Shown: in pieces, positions 46,248-63,206 of the stretch
How the letters are laid out: the number at the start of each line of letters is the position of its first letter
Numbering within the stretch: the stretch's first letter is position 1
Origin: Artemisia argyi
Lineage: Eukaryota > Streptophyta > Magnoliopsida > Asterales > Asteraceae
Assembly (NCBI GenBank): GCA_030686995.1
Contig: CM060709.1
Location: 271,487,913-271,551,912, forward strand
DNA length: 64,000 nt
Direction of reading: 5' to 3'
Notes under the pieces: generated by a model
What the model saw: only the letters and a program-made list of their open reading frames with translations
What the model was told of the DNA's origin: nothing
Database searches by the model: none
Translations under genes and position numbers: made by a program

Positions 46248-48431
46248 TGTAATACACCGTAAAATCCCAGGTCATTTATTAATGCTAATTATCGATATTT
46301 TTCTTAACTAAGCCATTTTTGTGGGCTAATTTAAAATTTTTATATGAGACATTGTTTGTTTGAACACCCGGTTGTTTTGAACACCGTTGGTTTAACACCC
46401 GATTATGTTTTGTCACCCGGTATCACCCGATTGTCACTCTTGGATATCACCCAACGAGGTTAAACACCGGTAACTCCCACTTGCGACCTGACACTCTAGT
46501 TTGGACATTGAAATATTATTAATATATATAATGACAAGTATATATATTAATTAGTACAATTTACTATTACTATATACATATATGAGTATATATATATGTA
46601 AGACGACACCGTTTATATATTTTTGGTTTTCACGAACCGACACCGACACCGAAATTAATTTCACAAATTGTACGGAACGCCGACACCCCGATATTTTTGG
46701 GCCGAATCACCTCACTAGCCCACTCTAATTCTTTTCACTTGGGCCAGATCACCATCACCAAGCCCACACGACTTATGTTTTATTCACTTTGGGCCGAAGG
46801 TTAACACAAGCCCACCACACCATACTTTTGTAATTGGACCGGATTTTTGCACGAGCCCACTGGCTATTCTTTTGTTCTTTCTTTTTGCTGCTACGCATGA
46901 AATACAAAGGAGAACCATGGATGTTCCTTGCTATCATATGCTCACGTTTATATATTTACATGTTCCCCTCAAGCCCAAGCGACTAAATTGGATCCTTGGT
47001 TTATTTCTGCAACCATCAAATTCACAAACGAGTATACATGCACGTTTTTCTTTTGTTCCCTCACACTCGACACACAAAACCTTCTTGATAAGTTGACTTT
47101 GTTCTAACATGGTAATCATTCAAAGGGAAGCTATAAGCCGGCCTAGCCTCTAAACTTTAAACATACGATCCCATGGGTTATGTCATTACACGAGTAAACA
47201 ACCCCACAACTTACTAATCCTTGTAACCCTTGGATATTATGCCTCTAAAACCACTTACAAACTTAATAAACTAATCACCAAGTATACCAAGCTAAGCCTA
47301 ACCATCCTAACTTCCTAGTCGATCCAAGCCACAAGTCAAAGGAGACATGACTTGACACCTCCATATCACACGAGACACAAATGTCTCACCTAGAAGAAAC
47401 ATGCGTATACCTTACCACCAAACGACTCCTATATATAAATACGTCATTTATTGCACTTTTGCTCACATTTACTCAACTCACCAAAACTCTCATTCACTAA
47501 AACGACTTGGAGATAACGAAGGGAGCAAGGAGGAATTTGAAAGACGGTTTGGGTAACTAACATTGGAACGGGTAACTACTAAGAGGGCATAACGATTGTG
47601 TTTCTAGTTATCTCATACTACGTGTACTTCCCACCAATTGGTGTCGTAAGTTTTCCATTCTATCTCGTTTCCTACTCTATTTATGTCGTGCATTTCACAC
47701 CACATTGCAAATCTATAGAAAATAAAACAACTTAAAACATTTGTAACTATGTATACCAACATACTCGACACCCTTAGAAATGGACTTTTCATTTCATTTT
47801 TATACGTACAACATATATATATTTTTCGACATACTAATTTTACGACTCAAGGGTAACCAAACTAACGACACATGCAAGATATTCTCGATTTTATACTATG
47901 AAAACGAAGCCTAATCTAATCCTAGTCGAACACACTCTTTAACAACTAAAACAACCCACTTGGGCCTAGTTTGGGCTAACGAGCCCAGTCCATTTTCAAA
48001 TAAGAATTTCGGTTTCAAAACTTGGAAGATAACGAGAAACATAAAACCGAATTTAAGTATGTTTACAAGATTTAAATGCTACTATTGTTGTAACAAAAGT
48101 TTGGGTTTCGAAAACTAAATCAAGGACCATTTTTGCAAAACCTTTCGTTAAAGGACTAAAACCGTCAAATCCACCAAACTTTTGGGCTAAACATAAGTAG
48201 TCAATTTTTAAATAAAACTCGAGGGTAGAAACTGAAATTTTCAAAAGATCAAGGATTAAAGTGGAAAAAGTACAAAAGGGACTAAAATTGTAATTATTTT
48301 TTAACCAAGGGTACAAAGTGTAATTTTGTAAAAGTTAAGGGTTAAATTGTGACAAGGTATATTTTTATAATTAATTATATAATTTTTATAAAAAAAAACA
48401 TATATATATATATATATATATTTTCTTGAAC

Positions 48432-48471
<40 letters not shown>

Positions 48472-49570
48472 CTTTATTAAAAATATTTAATCATAAATAT
48501 TTTTAAACGATATTATTTCCACAACGAATTACTATTTATCAAACACCGGTTCGTAACAACGATACAAATAACTACGTAAAGTTATTTTGGAATATTATAA
48601 GACACCCGAAACGGATATCACCGTACACGTGACATATCACATGTCATTTACAACACGAATCTAAAACACCGATTACAATGTATTATTTAGGTCGCAAGTC
48701 GGAGGAATTTCATTGCTAGTCGTAGCAATACACCATCACTTTTGAGCACCTTGTGATTACGCACCTTTCAGGTGAGTTCATGGTCCCACATTTTTAATTG
48801 TTTTTAAACCCCGTGGGGAGATACATGCTATAAATCGAACACAAGTATTTTTCTGTATGCTGTTATCACCTGATATTGCCTAAGTTGACACCCGTGCTAC
48901 AAGTCCCTCATATCACGAACCTTAATCACTTGCGAGTGAGCGCGAATATAGTTGATAGATCTATTGGAATGGCAGCCCGCCTCTGTCAAGGTGATCACTT
49001 GGCAGGAGGTGTGCTATATTCGAGGTATTTTGGAAATTTGGCACATTTCCTGTCACCGAGGGCCCCTTGTCATTTACATCCACTGTGGTATAGGTGATTG
49101 TTATTATCTTTATGATATGTCAAATCAATGTTAAGGCTTGCGTTTCGTGAGGCTTAGGAGCAATATTACACCCGATTTTAGTCAAGACCTGTCTATCTTG
49201 GCTTGTTTATTTCAAATGCTTGACTTGTGTTCACACTATTATTATTTAAACTACTATGGATTCACTCAACCTTTGTGTTGACTTTTAAGCATGTTTATCT
49301 CAGGAAATTAGCAAGCATGGCGGTACGGAGCTGGCAAAAGGCACAGGACCTCCCTTTTGAATTAAATAATTATATCATTCTTTACAAACTCATCACCTCT
49401 TTTGTGAAACAATTAACATTTTTGGAAAATGTTTGTAACTCTGAATATTTGAGTTTTCATGGAATGATATTGGCAATCTTTTGAAATGCTTTCTATGAGT
49501 ATGACTGTGTACTAAACTGTAATGACCCCGATTAGACTTCCGCTGCTAAATCAAATTTCGGGGTGTTACA
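46248..49570 (+). repeat. 5' LTR of element E
   Basis: 3,323 bp, TGTAATACACC to GGTGTTACA. The TATA-like TATATAAAT is near 47432. Two (TA)n tracts lie at about 48403-48470. Short frames within it are duplicated in the 3' LTR only because the LTR is duplicated. Confidence 0.92.
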
Positions 49571-49572
49571 GA

Positions 49573-49588
49573 TTGGCATCAGAGCCAT
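49573..49588 (+). other. Primer binding site of element E
   Basis: TTGGCATCAGAGCCATGG begins two bases after the 5' LTR. It fits the initiator-methionine tRNA site with one difference. Confidence 0.85.
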
Positions 49589-49825
49589 GGTTATATAGAA
49601 CCAAATGATTTTTCAAAACATTGGACTATAACCTCACCGGATTTTTAAACAAACTATTTATCACCGAAGTGCCCTCCGTGCCAGCGCTTGCCAACGCTAT
49701 GTTTTATGGTTTGATTTTTAGCACCCATTGCATTTAGCTCACTATGACACTATGATCACTGTGCATGTAGCATTATGTAGACTAAATGAATTATATTACT
49801 ACTATTTTTGGGATATTACAGTACC

Positions 49826-51328
49826 ATGTCGCCCCCGATTATTATTTTGTCCGACAGTGACGACGTCATACCAGCATCATCCACTCACCCTACTATTGAC
49901 TTATCTGACTATGACACCCATGATACCAGAGACACCCATGATTCTGACAATGACACCCAACCTGTATCACCTGCTATACCATCTCCTGTTCCATCTGGAG
50001 ACCCCTCTGCTGATACTGAGCCCTTTGAGGAGGGTGAGGTTGCTTCTACACCCATTGATTCCTTTGCTATTCTGCCTCTCTTTCGTCCTGTTTGTGGACC
50101 CATGACACAGGGGCAGTACCTTTATGACCAGTACCTGACATCTCAGCAGTTTCTTGCGGCTGATGATCGTCCTACACCACTTGCTAGCCACCACTCCGGT
50201 TCAGATGCTGATGACGAGTCTTCTGACTCCGATACTTCTGATACTGCTGCTTCTGTTCCACCATCATCCCCGCCTGCACCGATTCGTCGGCGCAAGCGAG
50301 TGAGGATTCTTGAGCCCTATGAGCCTGAGCCTTTCGGAGAGTTGTTTCGATACCATGAGGGAGACTATACCTGCAAATGCACGGCTCGGAAACGAGTCTG
50401 CTTTTTGCCTGCTTCTACTGTTACACCACCTGTACCTACACCTGTACCTACACCTGTATCATCACCCATATCTGTATTACCACCTGTTTCTATGCCAGAT
50501 TTGACACCTGTGGCATCACCAGCACCCCCACCATCACCTGTATCACCCCTACCTGAGCCACATCCTTACATGTTGCCTACTTACACCGCACCCCCTGCCT
50601 CTGAGGTTTTGCCACCCATGCCACCACCTACAGTTTTCTACTCTCAGACTACTACTGTACCGATACCATCACCTACTACATCACCTGTACCATCACCTGC
50701 TCCCACCGAGACCCCCACCTCACCTGGCATTCATAGATTGGTTGATGCTTGTCGATGGTCATTTTTGTTAGACTACATACGTAGATGGAGATTGGCTGAG
50801 GGATCGCCTAGGGCTGCTGAGCTTGGAGATGGCTCTTCAGCGGTGTTACCGGTCACTGGGGAGCCGATACACCATACTATCCCTCTTTTGGCTGCTAGAT
50901 TAGTTAGACATGAGGGTCGTCTTGATGAGCTGTTGAGTGTTATTGAGGATATATCCTTGGAGAGGATAGAGTGTATGCAGGAGGAGGTCACGAACCTCGT
51001 GGTACATAGGACAGCCTTAGAGATGGTATTTGAGATGATGGGGACAGAGATCGAGGAGGCACAGGCTACCATCACTGAGTTTGGTCATCGACTGGATGTT
51101 CAGAGGCATGAGATAGATGATTTGAGAGCGATTGTAGCCATTACACAGGAGATGATGGAGCATCAGGCACAGGAGTTAGCTGCATCTAGTTCTACCATCC
51201 ACACACTTTCAGCTACTATTGAGGAGATTCAGGCCCATGAGAGATCCAGAGATATGGAGATGTTGGGGATGATCCGGATCATCAGAGAGCTGGAGAGGAG
51301 ATCAGGAGGCGCACCTGGACCTTCATAG
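49826..51328 (+). CDS. Intact 500-codon ORF upstream of gag in element E, function unknown
   Basis: The ATG at 49826 is the first in frame after the PBS leader; the frame ends at TAG 51326-51328. The N-terminus is acidic and Ser/Thr-rich (ILSDSDD, then D-H-T repeats). A basic patch RRRKRVRILEPYEPEPFGE lies near residue 153, followed by a CKCTARKRVC cysteine pair motif. A long Pro/Thr/Val low-complexity stretch spans about 200-300. A helical, probably coiled-coil region (LLAARLVRHEGRLDELL to MIRIIRELERRS) fills about 350-490. It is in a different frame from gag and about 400 bp away. Asteraceae retroelements are known to carry Pro-rich plus coiled-coil segments before gag; whether this is homologous is not tested. 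It has no stop, whereas gag-pol has five. Confidence 0.7.
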   Translation: MSPPIIILSDSDDVIPASSTHPTIDLSDYDTHDTRDTHDSDNDTQPVSPAIPSPVPSGDPSADTEPFEEGEVASTPIDSFAILPLFRPVCGPMTQGQYLYDQYLTSQQFLAADDRPTPLASHHSGSDADDESSDSDTSDTAASVPPSSPPAPIRRRKRVRILEPYEPEPFGELFRYHEGDYTCKCTARKRVCFLPASTVTPPVPTPVPTPVSSPISVLPPVSMPDLTPVASPAPPPSPVSPLPEPHPYMLPTYTAPPASEVLPPMPPPTVFYSQTTTVPIPSPTTSPVPSPAPTETPTSPGIHRLVDACRWSFLLDYIRRWRLAEGSPRAAELGDGSSAVLPVTGEPIHHTIPLLAARLVRHEGRLDELLSVIEDISLERIECMQEEVTNLVVHRTALEMVFEMMGTEIEEAQATITEFGHRLDVQRHEIDDLRAIVAITQEMMEHQAQELAASSSTIHTLSATIEEIQAHERSRDMEMLGMIRIIRELERRSGGAPGPS

Positions 51329-51723
51329 ATCTATGACATGTCATTACTTACAGAGACATCTTAACTTGCCGCCTGTGGCATTAATAATTATTATATCTTA
51401 TTGTTTTGTAACAATGAATTCAAAAATTATTAAACTTTATGTTGGTTACGATTGTAACGTATTGATATTGATTTATGATGTTCTAGTTGTCTGATCTTTC
51501 TTTGATTATGCTCCCATATTGAGATTCATTATAATTTCCATGAGTGTTGTTACATGTCGTGATGTTTATTGATGAATGATATGGTTTATATTGATGTATG
51601 TATTTATGGTGTGGTTGTGATATGTACTTTGTGATGATCTCGACTATTATGAGTTGGTTACACTATTTCTCTTGTTATTGATGTTTGGGATTCGTACTTA
51701 TGCACTTACGATTTTATAGAATT
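51329..51723 (+). other. Spacer between the upstream ORF and gag-pol of element E
   Basis: 395 bp of AT-rich sequence with no open frame of note. Its T/G-rich character differs from the coding parts on either side. Confidence 0.6.
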
Positions 51724-54700
51724 ATGGCCCCAAGGAAAACCGCTACTGCTACCTCGTCACCCGCTATGACCCAGACTGCTATCAGAAAGTTGGTTGCCGA
51801 CAGTGTTGCTGCAGCTTTAGAAGAGCAGGCTGCTGCAATGGCACGAACTAGCAGCAATAACCGAGCCACTGCTGAGAGCGAGTCTGCTGCGACTCGGAAG
51901 TGTACCTATAAGGACTTCATAGCTTGTAAACCATCTCACTTCAAAGGGACTGAAGGAGTAACAGAGCTTGCTCGATGGTTTGAGTGAACTGAGACTGTGT
52001 TTGTAAGGAGCGGTTGTGCCGCTGAAAGCTGAGTCTCGTTTGCTACTGGAACATTGTTGGAAGACGCGTTGTCTTGGTGGAATGCAACTGCTCAGAAGAT
52101 AGGTGTGGAGGAGGCCTATCAGATTACATGGGCTGACTTTAAGGAGAAGATGTTGAAGAAGTTCTGCCCTAGAGGCGAGATCAAGAAGTTAGAAGATGAG
52201 TTTCACATGTTGGTTGTGAAAGGAAATGATCTCAGGGCTTATGATAGGAGATTTCAGGAGCTTGCCACACTTTGCCCTTCAAAGGTTCCCGATTTGGAAA
52301 ATTTGTTGGAAAGGTACATTGAGGGATTACCCAGGAGCATTGAGGGAAACGTCACCTCGTCTAAGCCTCAATCTTTGGATGAAGCAATGTCCATTGCCCA
52401 AAGACTGCTAGACCGGGAGATTAAGCGTAACTCTGCTCAAGGGAACAACGATCACAAAAGGAAGTTTGATGATCGAAGAACAAACAACAACAACAACAAT
52501 CGAAACAACCACAACAACAGCAGCAACAACAACAACCGAAACCCCAACCGTAACTACCACCAAGACAGAAACACCCACCACAACCAACAGAACCGACGAC
52601 AGGAAGCTGTCAGAGCTTATGTCACTGCACCAGTTAAGGATGCTAGGTATGCTGGACCTCTTCCATTCTGTGACAAGTGTAAGATGCATCACAATGGACC
52701 CTGCTATGCTAAGTGCGGGAAGTGTTCAAGGGTTGGACATAAGACATAAGATTGCAAGGCTGCAGGAGCCAACTTGCAACCCGTGGCTGTAGTATGCCAT
52801 GCTTGTGGAGAGAAAGGACACTACAGGCGTTAGTGCCCTAACAAGGATAACAATGCACGTGGGAGAGCATACGTGCTGGGAGATGGAAATGTCCAACAAG
52901 ATCCGAACGTAGTCATGGGTACATTCTTTCTAAACAACCGCCTCATTAAAGTTTTATTTGATTCCGGATCCGATCAAAGTTTTGTATCTATTTCACTTGC
53001 ACCCCTACTTAATATTACACCCACCCAACTAGACATAACATATGAGATTGAACTAGCCGATGGAAAGCTAGTAAGCACTAACACTATACTCCGAGGTTGC
53101 ACCCTACGACTATTAAACACCCCATTTGTTATCGACCTTATGCCTATTAGACTCGGTAGTTTCGACGTCGTTGTAGGAATGGATTGGTTATCCGAGAACC
53201 GCACTAAGATCATTTGTGACGAAAAGGTCGTTCACATCCCACTGAATAACAAAACCCTGGTTGTTCGCGGAGAGCGAAGTAAGACACGTTTGAGCGTCAT
53301 TTCTTGCGTCAAAGTTGTGAAATACATCGATCGAGGATGTCAAGTCTTTTTGGCTCAAGTCACCAAGAAGAAGTCGGAAGAGAAGCGACTCGAGGACGTG
53401 CCGGTAGTCAGAAACTTTCCAGAAGTTTTCCCTGAGGACTTGCCTGGCCTTCCACTGACTCGTCAAGTGGAATTTCAAATTGACTTGATGCCAGGAGCAG
53501 CACCCGTAGCACAAGCACCCTTTAGGCTTGCACTGTCAGAAATGAAGGAGTTATCTGGACAATTGGAGGAATTGTCGGATAAAGGATTTATTCGCCCTAG
53601 TTCATCACCGTGGGGAGCCCCGGTGTTGTTTGTAAAGAAGAAGGATGGAACCTTCAGGATGTGTATCGATTATCGTGAGTTGAACAAACTGACGGTTAAG
53701 AATCGATATCCATTGCCAAGGATTGATGATTTGTTTGATCAACTGCAAGGATCGAGTGTCTACTCGAAGATTGATTTGAGATCGGGTAATCACCAACTGA
53801 GAGTTAGGGAAGAAGACATCCCTAAGACGGCTTTCAGGACAAGATACGGTCACTACGAATTCCAAGTAATGCCATTCGGTCTAACAAATGCACCCGCTGT
53901 ATTTATGGACTTAATGAACCGAGTGTGCAAACCCTATTTGGATAAGTTTGTGATTGTATTCATCGATGATATCCTTATTTATTCACGTAGTAAGGAAGAG
54001 CACGCAGAACACTTGAAGGCTATACTAACACTGCTCAGAGAAGAGAAATTATACGCCAAATTTTCCAAGTGTGATTTTTGGATTGAGAAGGTACAATTTC
54101 TTGGGCATGTTATTGACAGTAAGGGTATTCATTTTGATCCCGTCAAGATCGAAGCTGTTAAAAATTAGGCGTCACCAACAAGTCCTACCGAGATACGCCA
54201 ATTTTTAGGTCTTGCCAGATACTATCGGAGATTTATTGAAGGTTTCTCAAGGATTGCTAAACCTTTGACTGAGTTAACACAGAAGAAGAAGAAGTTTGAA
54301 TGGGGAGAGGAGCAAGAATCAGCATTTCAGTTCTTGAAGCAGAAGCTTTGTGAAGCACCGATATTAGCACTACCCGAAGGAAGTGAGGACTTCGTGGTAT
54401 ATTGTGACGCATCAATCCAAGGTTTGGGTGCCGTATTGATGCAAAGACTTAAAATAATCGCTTACGCTTCTAGACAACTTAAACCTCACAAGGAGAACTA
54501 CACTAATCAAGATCTAGAATTAGGAGTGGTGGTATTCGCTCTGAAGATCTGGAGACACTACCTATATGGAACCAAGTGTACGGTTTTCATCGATCACAAG
54601 AGTCTTCAGCACATTTTAGATCAAAAGGAGTTGAACATGAGGCAACGTCGATGGCTAGAGTTGCTAAGTGACTATGATTGTGAAATACGTTATCACCCAG

Positions 54701-56277
54701 GGAAGGCAAATGTTGTAGCAGATGCCTTGAGTCGAAAGGAACGACTTAGACCCCTCAGAGTTAGGTCATTGGGTATGACAATTAGATCACCACTTCCGTC
54801 TCAAATTCTTGAAGTTCAAGCTGAGGCCCTTAAAGAAGAGAATAGACCGCACGAGAATATTTACGGCATGCCAGAAAGCATGAATGGATTTGTCAAGAAA
54901 CCAGATGGAAGGCTGTGTTTCAAGGACAGAAGTTGGATTCCATTGTATGGAGGAATACGATATCTCATCATGCACGAGTCTCATAAGTCTAAATATTCCA
55001 TTCATCCTGGTTCAGACAAGATGTATCAAGATTTAAAGAAGTTGTATTGGTGGCCAAACATGAAAGCTGACATTGCAGAGTATGTCGGTAAGTGTTTGAC
55101 CTGCTCAAGAGTAAAGGCTGAACATCAAAAACCATCCGGTCTTTTGATTCAACCCGAGCTACCAATGTGGAAATGGGAAAGGATTACAATGGATTTCATT
55201 ACGAAATTACCCAAGACATCGAGTGGGTTGGACACTATTTGGGTTATTGTCGATCGTCTCACGAAGTCAGCGCACTTCTTGCCAATCAAAGAGACTAATG
55301 ATCTGGATGTTCTTGCACGTTTGTACCTTAAGGAGATAGTTTCCCGGCTTGGAGTGCCGATTTCTATTATCTCCGACCGAGACAGCCGTTTCACGTCTAA
55401 CTTTTGGCGATCTTTACAGAAAGCCTTGGGAACTAAGTTAGATATGAGTACAGCTTACCATCCACAGACTGATGGTCAAAGTGAAAGGACTATACAAACC
55501 CTGGAAGACATGCTTAGGGCATGTGTGATTGATTTTAGAAAAGGCTGGGATAAACACCTACCGTTAGCAGAGTTTTCATATAACAACAGTTATCACACTA
55601 GCATTAAGGCTGCACCGTTTGAAGCACTTTATGGAAGAAAGTGTAGATCACCAGTTTGTTGGGCTGAGATTGGAGATGTACAACTCTCAGGTCCCGAGTT
55701 GATTCTTGAAACCACTGAGAAAATAGTAAAGATTAAGCAACGTTTACAAGCCGCTAGGGATCGGCAAAAGAGTTATGCCGATGTGCGAAGGAAACAAATA
55801 GAGTTAGTTGGAGACAAGGTCATGCTTAAGGTATCACCTTGGAAAGGGATGATTAGGTTTGGAAAACGTGGAAAGCTAAACCCAAGATACGTTGGACCCT
55901 TCGAGATCATTGAAAGGATCGGTCCCATGGCATACAAATTGGAACTACCTGAGGAACTCAGTAGAGTACACAACACCTTCCACGTGTCAAATTTGAAAAA
56001 GTGTTTATCGGATGAAACACTTGTGATTCCGTTGAAAGAGATCAGAATCGATGATAAGTTGCACTTTATTGAGGAACCCGTTGAGATAATGGATAGGGAG
56101 GTTAAACGACTTAAGCATAGTCGCATTCCCATTGTTAAGGTCAGATGGAACTCTAAGAGAGGACCCGAGTACACATGGGAGCGCGAGGATCAAATGCGTG
56201 CCAAATACCCACAACTATTTGATGAGACAACCCCGAGCACCGATTCAACTTTGGATTCCGGGACGAATACAATCTAA
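51724..56277 (+). pseudogene. gag-pol: Element E gag-pol, Tekay/Del type, single frame with five premature stops
   Basis: One continuous frame from ATG 51724 to TAA 56275-56277. Order: Gag (MAPRKTATATSSP; capsid about 51900-52400 with DALSWWNATAQ; Asn-rich linker); two CCHC knuckles (CGKCSRVGHKT, CHACGEKGHYRR); protease [12 protein letters not shown] (about 52957); reverse transcriptase with FIDDILIYS (about 53958); RNase [17 protein letters not shown] (about 54395); integrase HHCC ([19 protein letters not shown]) and DDE core with [13 protein letters not shown] (about 55455); C-terminal chromodomain-like [16 protein letters not shown] (about 56140). Stops: TGA 51985 and 52030, TAA 52747, TAG 52831 and 54166. 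No indel is needed to read the whole length. Confidence 0.9.
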
Positions 56278-56288
56278 CGGGTGGGTAC

Positions 56289-59446
<3,158 letters not shown>

Positions 59447-60714
59447 GTGAGGGATGAGTCTTTTTTGTTTTTTTAGGTTTTTATAAAAGCAATTAAAAAT
59501 TTCAGTTTTTGGAAGAGTGGGCGGAATTAGTTGCTAATCAACTAACCCAGTAACTAAGATGCAATCAAAATAAAATAACAAAAATGAAAATAAATCTAAT
59601 TAAACTAGTGGTGTGAACAATAATAGGGAGAGTTGTGTTTACTTAGGTTTCATTACTCCCTAGATATCTTTTACAGGTTGATAGTTTGTTACAATTGCAT
59701 GGATGACGGGTCGTATTCCTTAATACTAGTCGTAGGGCCATGTACAATATTCCCTAACTCTATAGGATCCTACTTCACTCCTATGTCGAGCCGTTAGAAG
59801 CTCCTAACATGGGATCATTAGAATTCTCCTACGCATTAAATACAACCAAAAATCATAGTACACCTCTGATCATGTTTCTTAAGACGTTCAAGCATGTCAC
59901 CAATGGAAGTCTGCCAGTTTTCTTAAGCTTAACATCGAATACAATCATCCGTAACAACTATAAACAAACAATCAACCCATAATTAACATCTAGGTTTCAC
60001 TACATCTAAGCAAACACACAAGAGATCTAGCCAAGCATGTTAAATTCAAGACAAGTGTAAGATATATTCAAACAACACATAAAAATATTGAATGAATTGT
60101 AAGAGTACTTATCTCAGTTGAACATGAAAGGTTTCAAAGGGTAAAAACCCTTGAAAAAGCTGTAATATTCGTACTAGGGTTTCTCTCAAAAGTTATACGC
60201 TACTTGTTCTTCTCTAATGAATGAAAATTGCAAACCTATATATAGATTTTTCAGGGTGACGGCGTCAAGAAGGAAATTCTGACGCCGTCAACTCACTGCC
60301 CATAATGAAATCGGATTGCCTAGATCCAGTTTTGACACCGTCATGTGCAATTCTACTCTAGGCCGTCACTAACATTTGGACCATGACGACCTATGGTGAC
60401 GCCGTCATGTCCGTAGTGTAAAACACTTCTGGATCGTCTTGGACTTTATCCACTTCCACCTCTTGTATTACACTTGACGCCGTCACTTGAAGACTCTTGA
60501 CGCTGTCAGGTACTATTCTCAGCAAGGAAAATTAAGACTTTGCCGTTTTCTTCACTTTTATGCTTCAAAAACGTCCAAAATGCTTCCTTTTCCAGAATTC
60601 ACTCCAAAAGTATCTAAAATGACAAAAGGAACGATTTAGGGCAATATTTGATCAAATAAATTCGAATCCGGGCTAAAATGACACCTTAAAAATGGTTCAT
60701 TTTTCGCCTCATCA
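59447..60714 (-). repeat. 3' LTR of element F, truncated at its U5 end
   Basis: Starts TGATGAGGCG on the minus strand at 60714. TGACGCCGTCA-type palindromes occur at about 60256-60510, with a TATA-like TATATATAG near 60237. The terminal U5 with hairpin and GCATCA is missing. Confidence 0.87.
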
Positions 60715-63206
60715 AATACCCTTACACTTGAGATTTGCTTGTCCTCAAGCAAATGCGCTTTTATTCTAATCAAAATACAAGTTAGGGGTCATTTAACACT
60801 AATATAATAGTAATTACAACAAATAATCATTCCACTAAAGACCAAAGACAAGCACGGAGGTCATACACTAGTACCTCACAAATAGTGTTTAGATACTCAC
60901 ATCTCTCGGGTGTAATAAAGTATATATCACAGTATGGAAATGGAAAACATCTCTCACTACATGTCATAGCAAAATAGATAACCATAGGCTTAGGAAAGGA
61001 TCAAACCTCCACCACATGACGTAAGCACCTAGGATAAACAATCAAAGAGGTCTTTCAAAGGGTTATAACGTTAGGTGTAGGGATATGAAATACACAGTTT
61101 TGTTGGTAAAGGCAATCTTTACTGGTGGCGAGTTAATCATCTTAGTTAATTACATGTACAATATGGCGTTGCTAAGCCAAGACTAGACTCGATTTAAGCT
61201 AATAAATGAAAAATAACAAAAACATAAAATAAACATAGAATGAAACGGGATGGTAGTCCGTATGTTTTTCTCTTTTTTTTTTTTTTTCTCTTTTTTTTCT
61301 TTTTCTTAATTTTTTTCCGATTTTATTTTATTTTATTTTTTTTGCATACACTCTTACCCTACCATCCAAAATAATACTTCATAGGGAATGAACATTCCCC
61401 TTACACTTGAATTTTTAGATACTTTACAATAAACTAATCTAATGACTCTAATTAAGATAATCAAAACACTTGGAGTACTTTTAAGATTAATGCACATATG
61501 GGGGTAATATATGATGTTCTTCCCCGTTACCCCATAATATAAGTACTTTACCCATGAGTCCCAATCGTCCCAATCGTCGCAAAACAATATGTACAAAGAT
61601 ATGACTTGACTTAGCAACCATGTAATCAATTAGATAATTAACTAAGGGTTTAAACAAATAACAATAATGCACTAAAGATGAGTGCATACACGGAAGGCTA
61701 AGGCGATTTGGGTGTACATTTAAGTGGGTTGTAACAAATTCTTCCTTCAAGTAAGATACTTAAAGTTTGAAACGAAAAGATAGGCTCAGAGGGGTGTACT
61801 AGGGGTTTCGTGTACTAAAAATGAGTACAACGCTAAGGTGTGGGAAAAATTAATTAACTTTAATAGCCAAGTAATATGACTTAAATGGTCAAGTGATCAT
61901 GATACGAGTTTAACACAGGGGTAATCCTAATACCTCTTATCATGTAGTAAATCCTACTACACGAATGTAGTCTCACCAGCGGTCTCGGGATGCATCACTA
62001 ACGCAAGTTCTAGAATCTAAACGCTACCGGTACACTCATAAGCACTAATAATGAATGCTTTTCCTATCAAATCTAAAGGCGAACCTCACATATTTGGGTG
62101 GAAAATTTTTCTGAATAGTACGGTTTTGCGCTAGTCATACAACTCCTATCCATGAGACGCTTGCTAAGGCTAAAGTTTCACTCCTAAGTGTTTTAAAGAA
62201 TTTTAAATTTGGCGCTAAAATTACACTAACAAGTATTTCTCTTAGTTTTATTACACGCCTACCATCAAACAAACAAACTCAAATGCAAAAGTATCCTATA
62301 AGGTATCATCATTTACCCTCCCCTTACACTTAGGATGAACATTGTCCCCAATGTTCAATTAAAGAATGTAAAAGTGAAACAGGTAAAAGAATAAAATCAA
62401 ATACTCCCCTGATTCGTTCGGTGTGGATAGTGTGGTAACAAGGTTAGATCTTCCTCTAAGAAAATGAACAATCAAAGCTTCCCTTCCAGAAAAATAAATC
62501 ATCTTCTTGTCATACATAACCTGTTAAACCTGAGAAAACAAACAAGGCAACCTCGCGTAAAATTGGCGGCAATCTATATATACTAACAAGTCCTAGAAAA
62601 CAATGTAAGATATAATGCTTGTGGAATGAATGTTTGCGGATTTCCTGGAGTTTATAAAACTAAAGAATTAAAAAAAACTTCAAGACTCTGTTAGAAAAAC
62701 AAAACAAGCAAAATTTCAGAATTTTACACATGACACCGTCAGGAATTAATTCCTGGCGTCGTCAGAAGTGACATGCAGAAATCTTTACGTTAAGTTTCCG
62801 GAAAATTTCTGGAAAAACTTATGTCCTACTTCCTGGAAAATCCTGCAAAACATCATTATGACTCGATACAAGCATTTGACTCTAACAAATACTAATACAC
62901 ATGTCCATTTAATATTGTGGAGAATCATGATCAATTTCGTTTCTTAAAAACATATATGGGGTTTCCCCTTACACTTATCTTTTGCGAAATACTTTTGTAT
63001 GAAGTTAAGATGAAGTCAAACGACAAAATAAAGTATTTTAACAATTTTAGTTTGAAACATGATCTACCAACAATAAAATTAAAACATGCATACGGAAGCA
63101 AATAACAATCAAACAAAATAAAAATCACACAAAACATGGGTTGTCTCCCCAAGAAGCGCTTTTCTTTATTTACGAGTCTTGTAGCTAGACTCAAGGTCAT
63201 GGGTGA
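60715..63206 (-). other. Non-coding 3' internal region of element F
   Basis: About 2.5 kb without a supported gene, matching those of A, B and C. It includes PPT-like CCCTTACACTT words (plus view) at about 60718, 61398, 62325 and 62967, a T-rich tract near 61270-61340, and degenerate TGACGCCGTCA pairs near 62732-62766. Confidence 0.65.

Noticed and set aside
46872..47119. Paired small ORFs present twice (also 56991-57238, and 48876-49134 with 58992-59250)
   Set aside because: Duplicated only because they lie in the two LTRs of element E; no start context or known domain, and both strands are open.
52408..52792. Antisense and shifted frames over the Asn-rich part of gag
   Set aside because: Shadows of the CAA/AAC repeat in the Gag linker.
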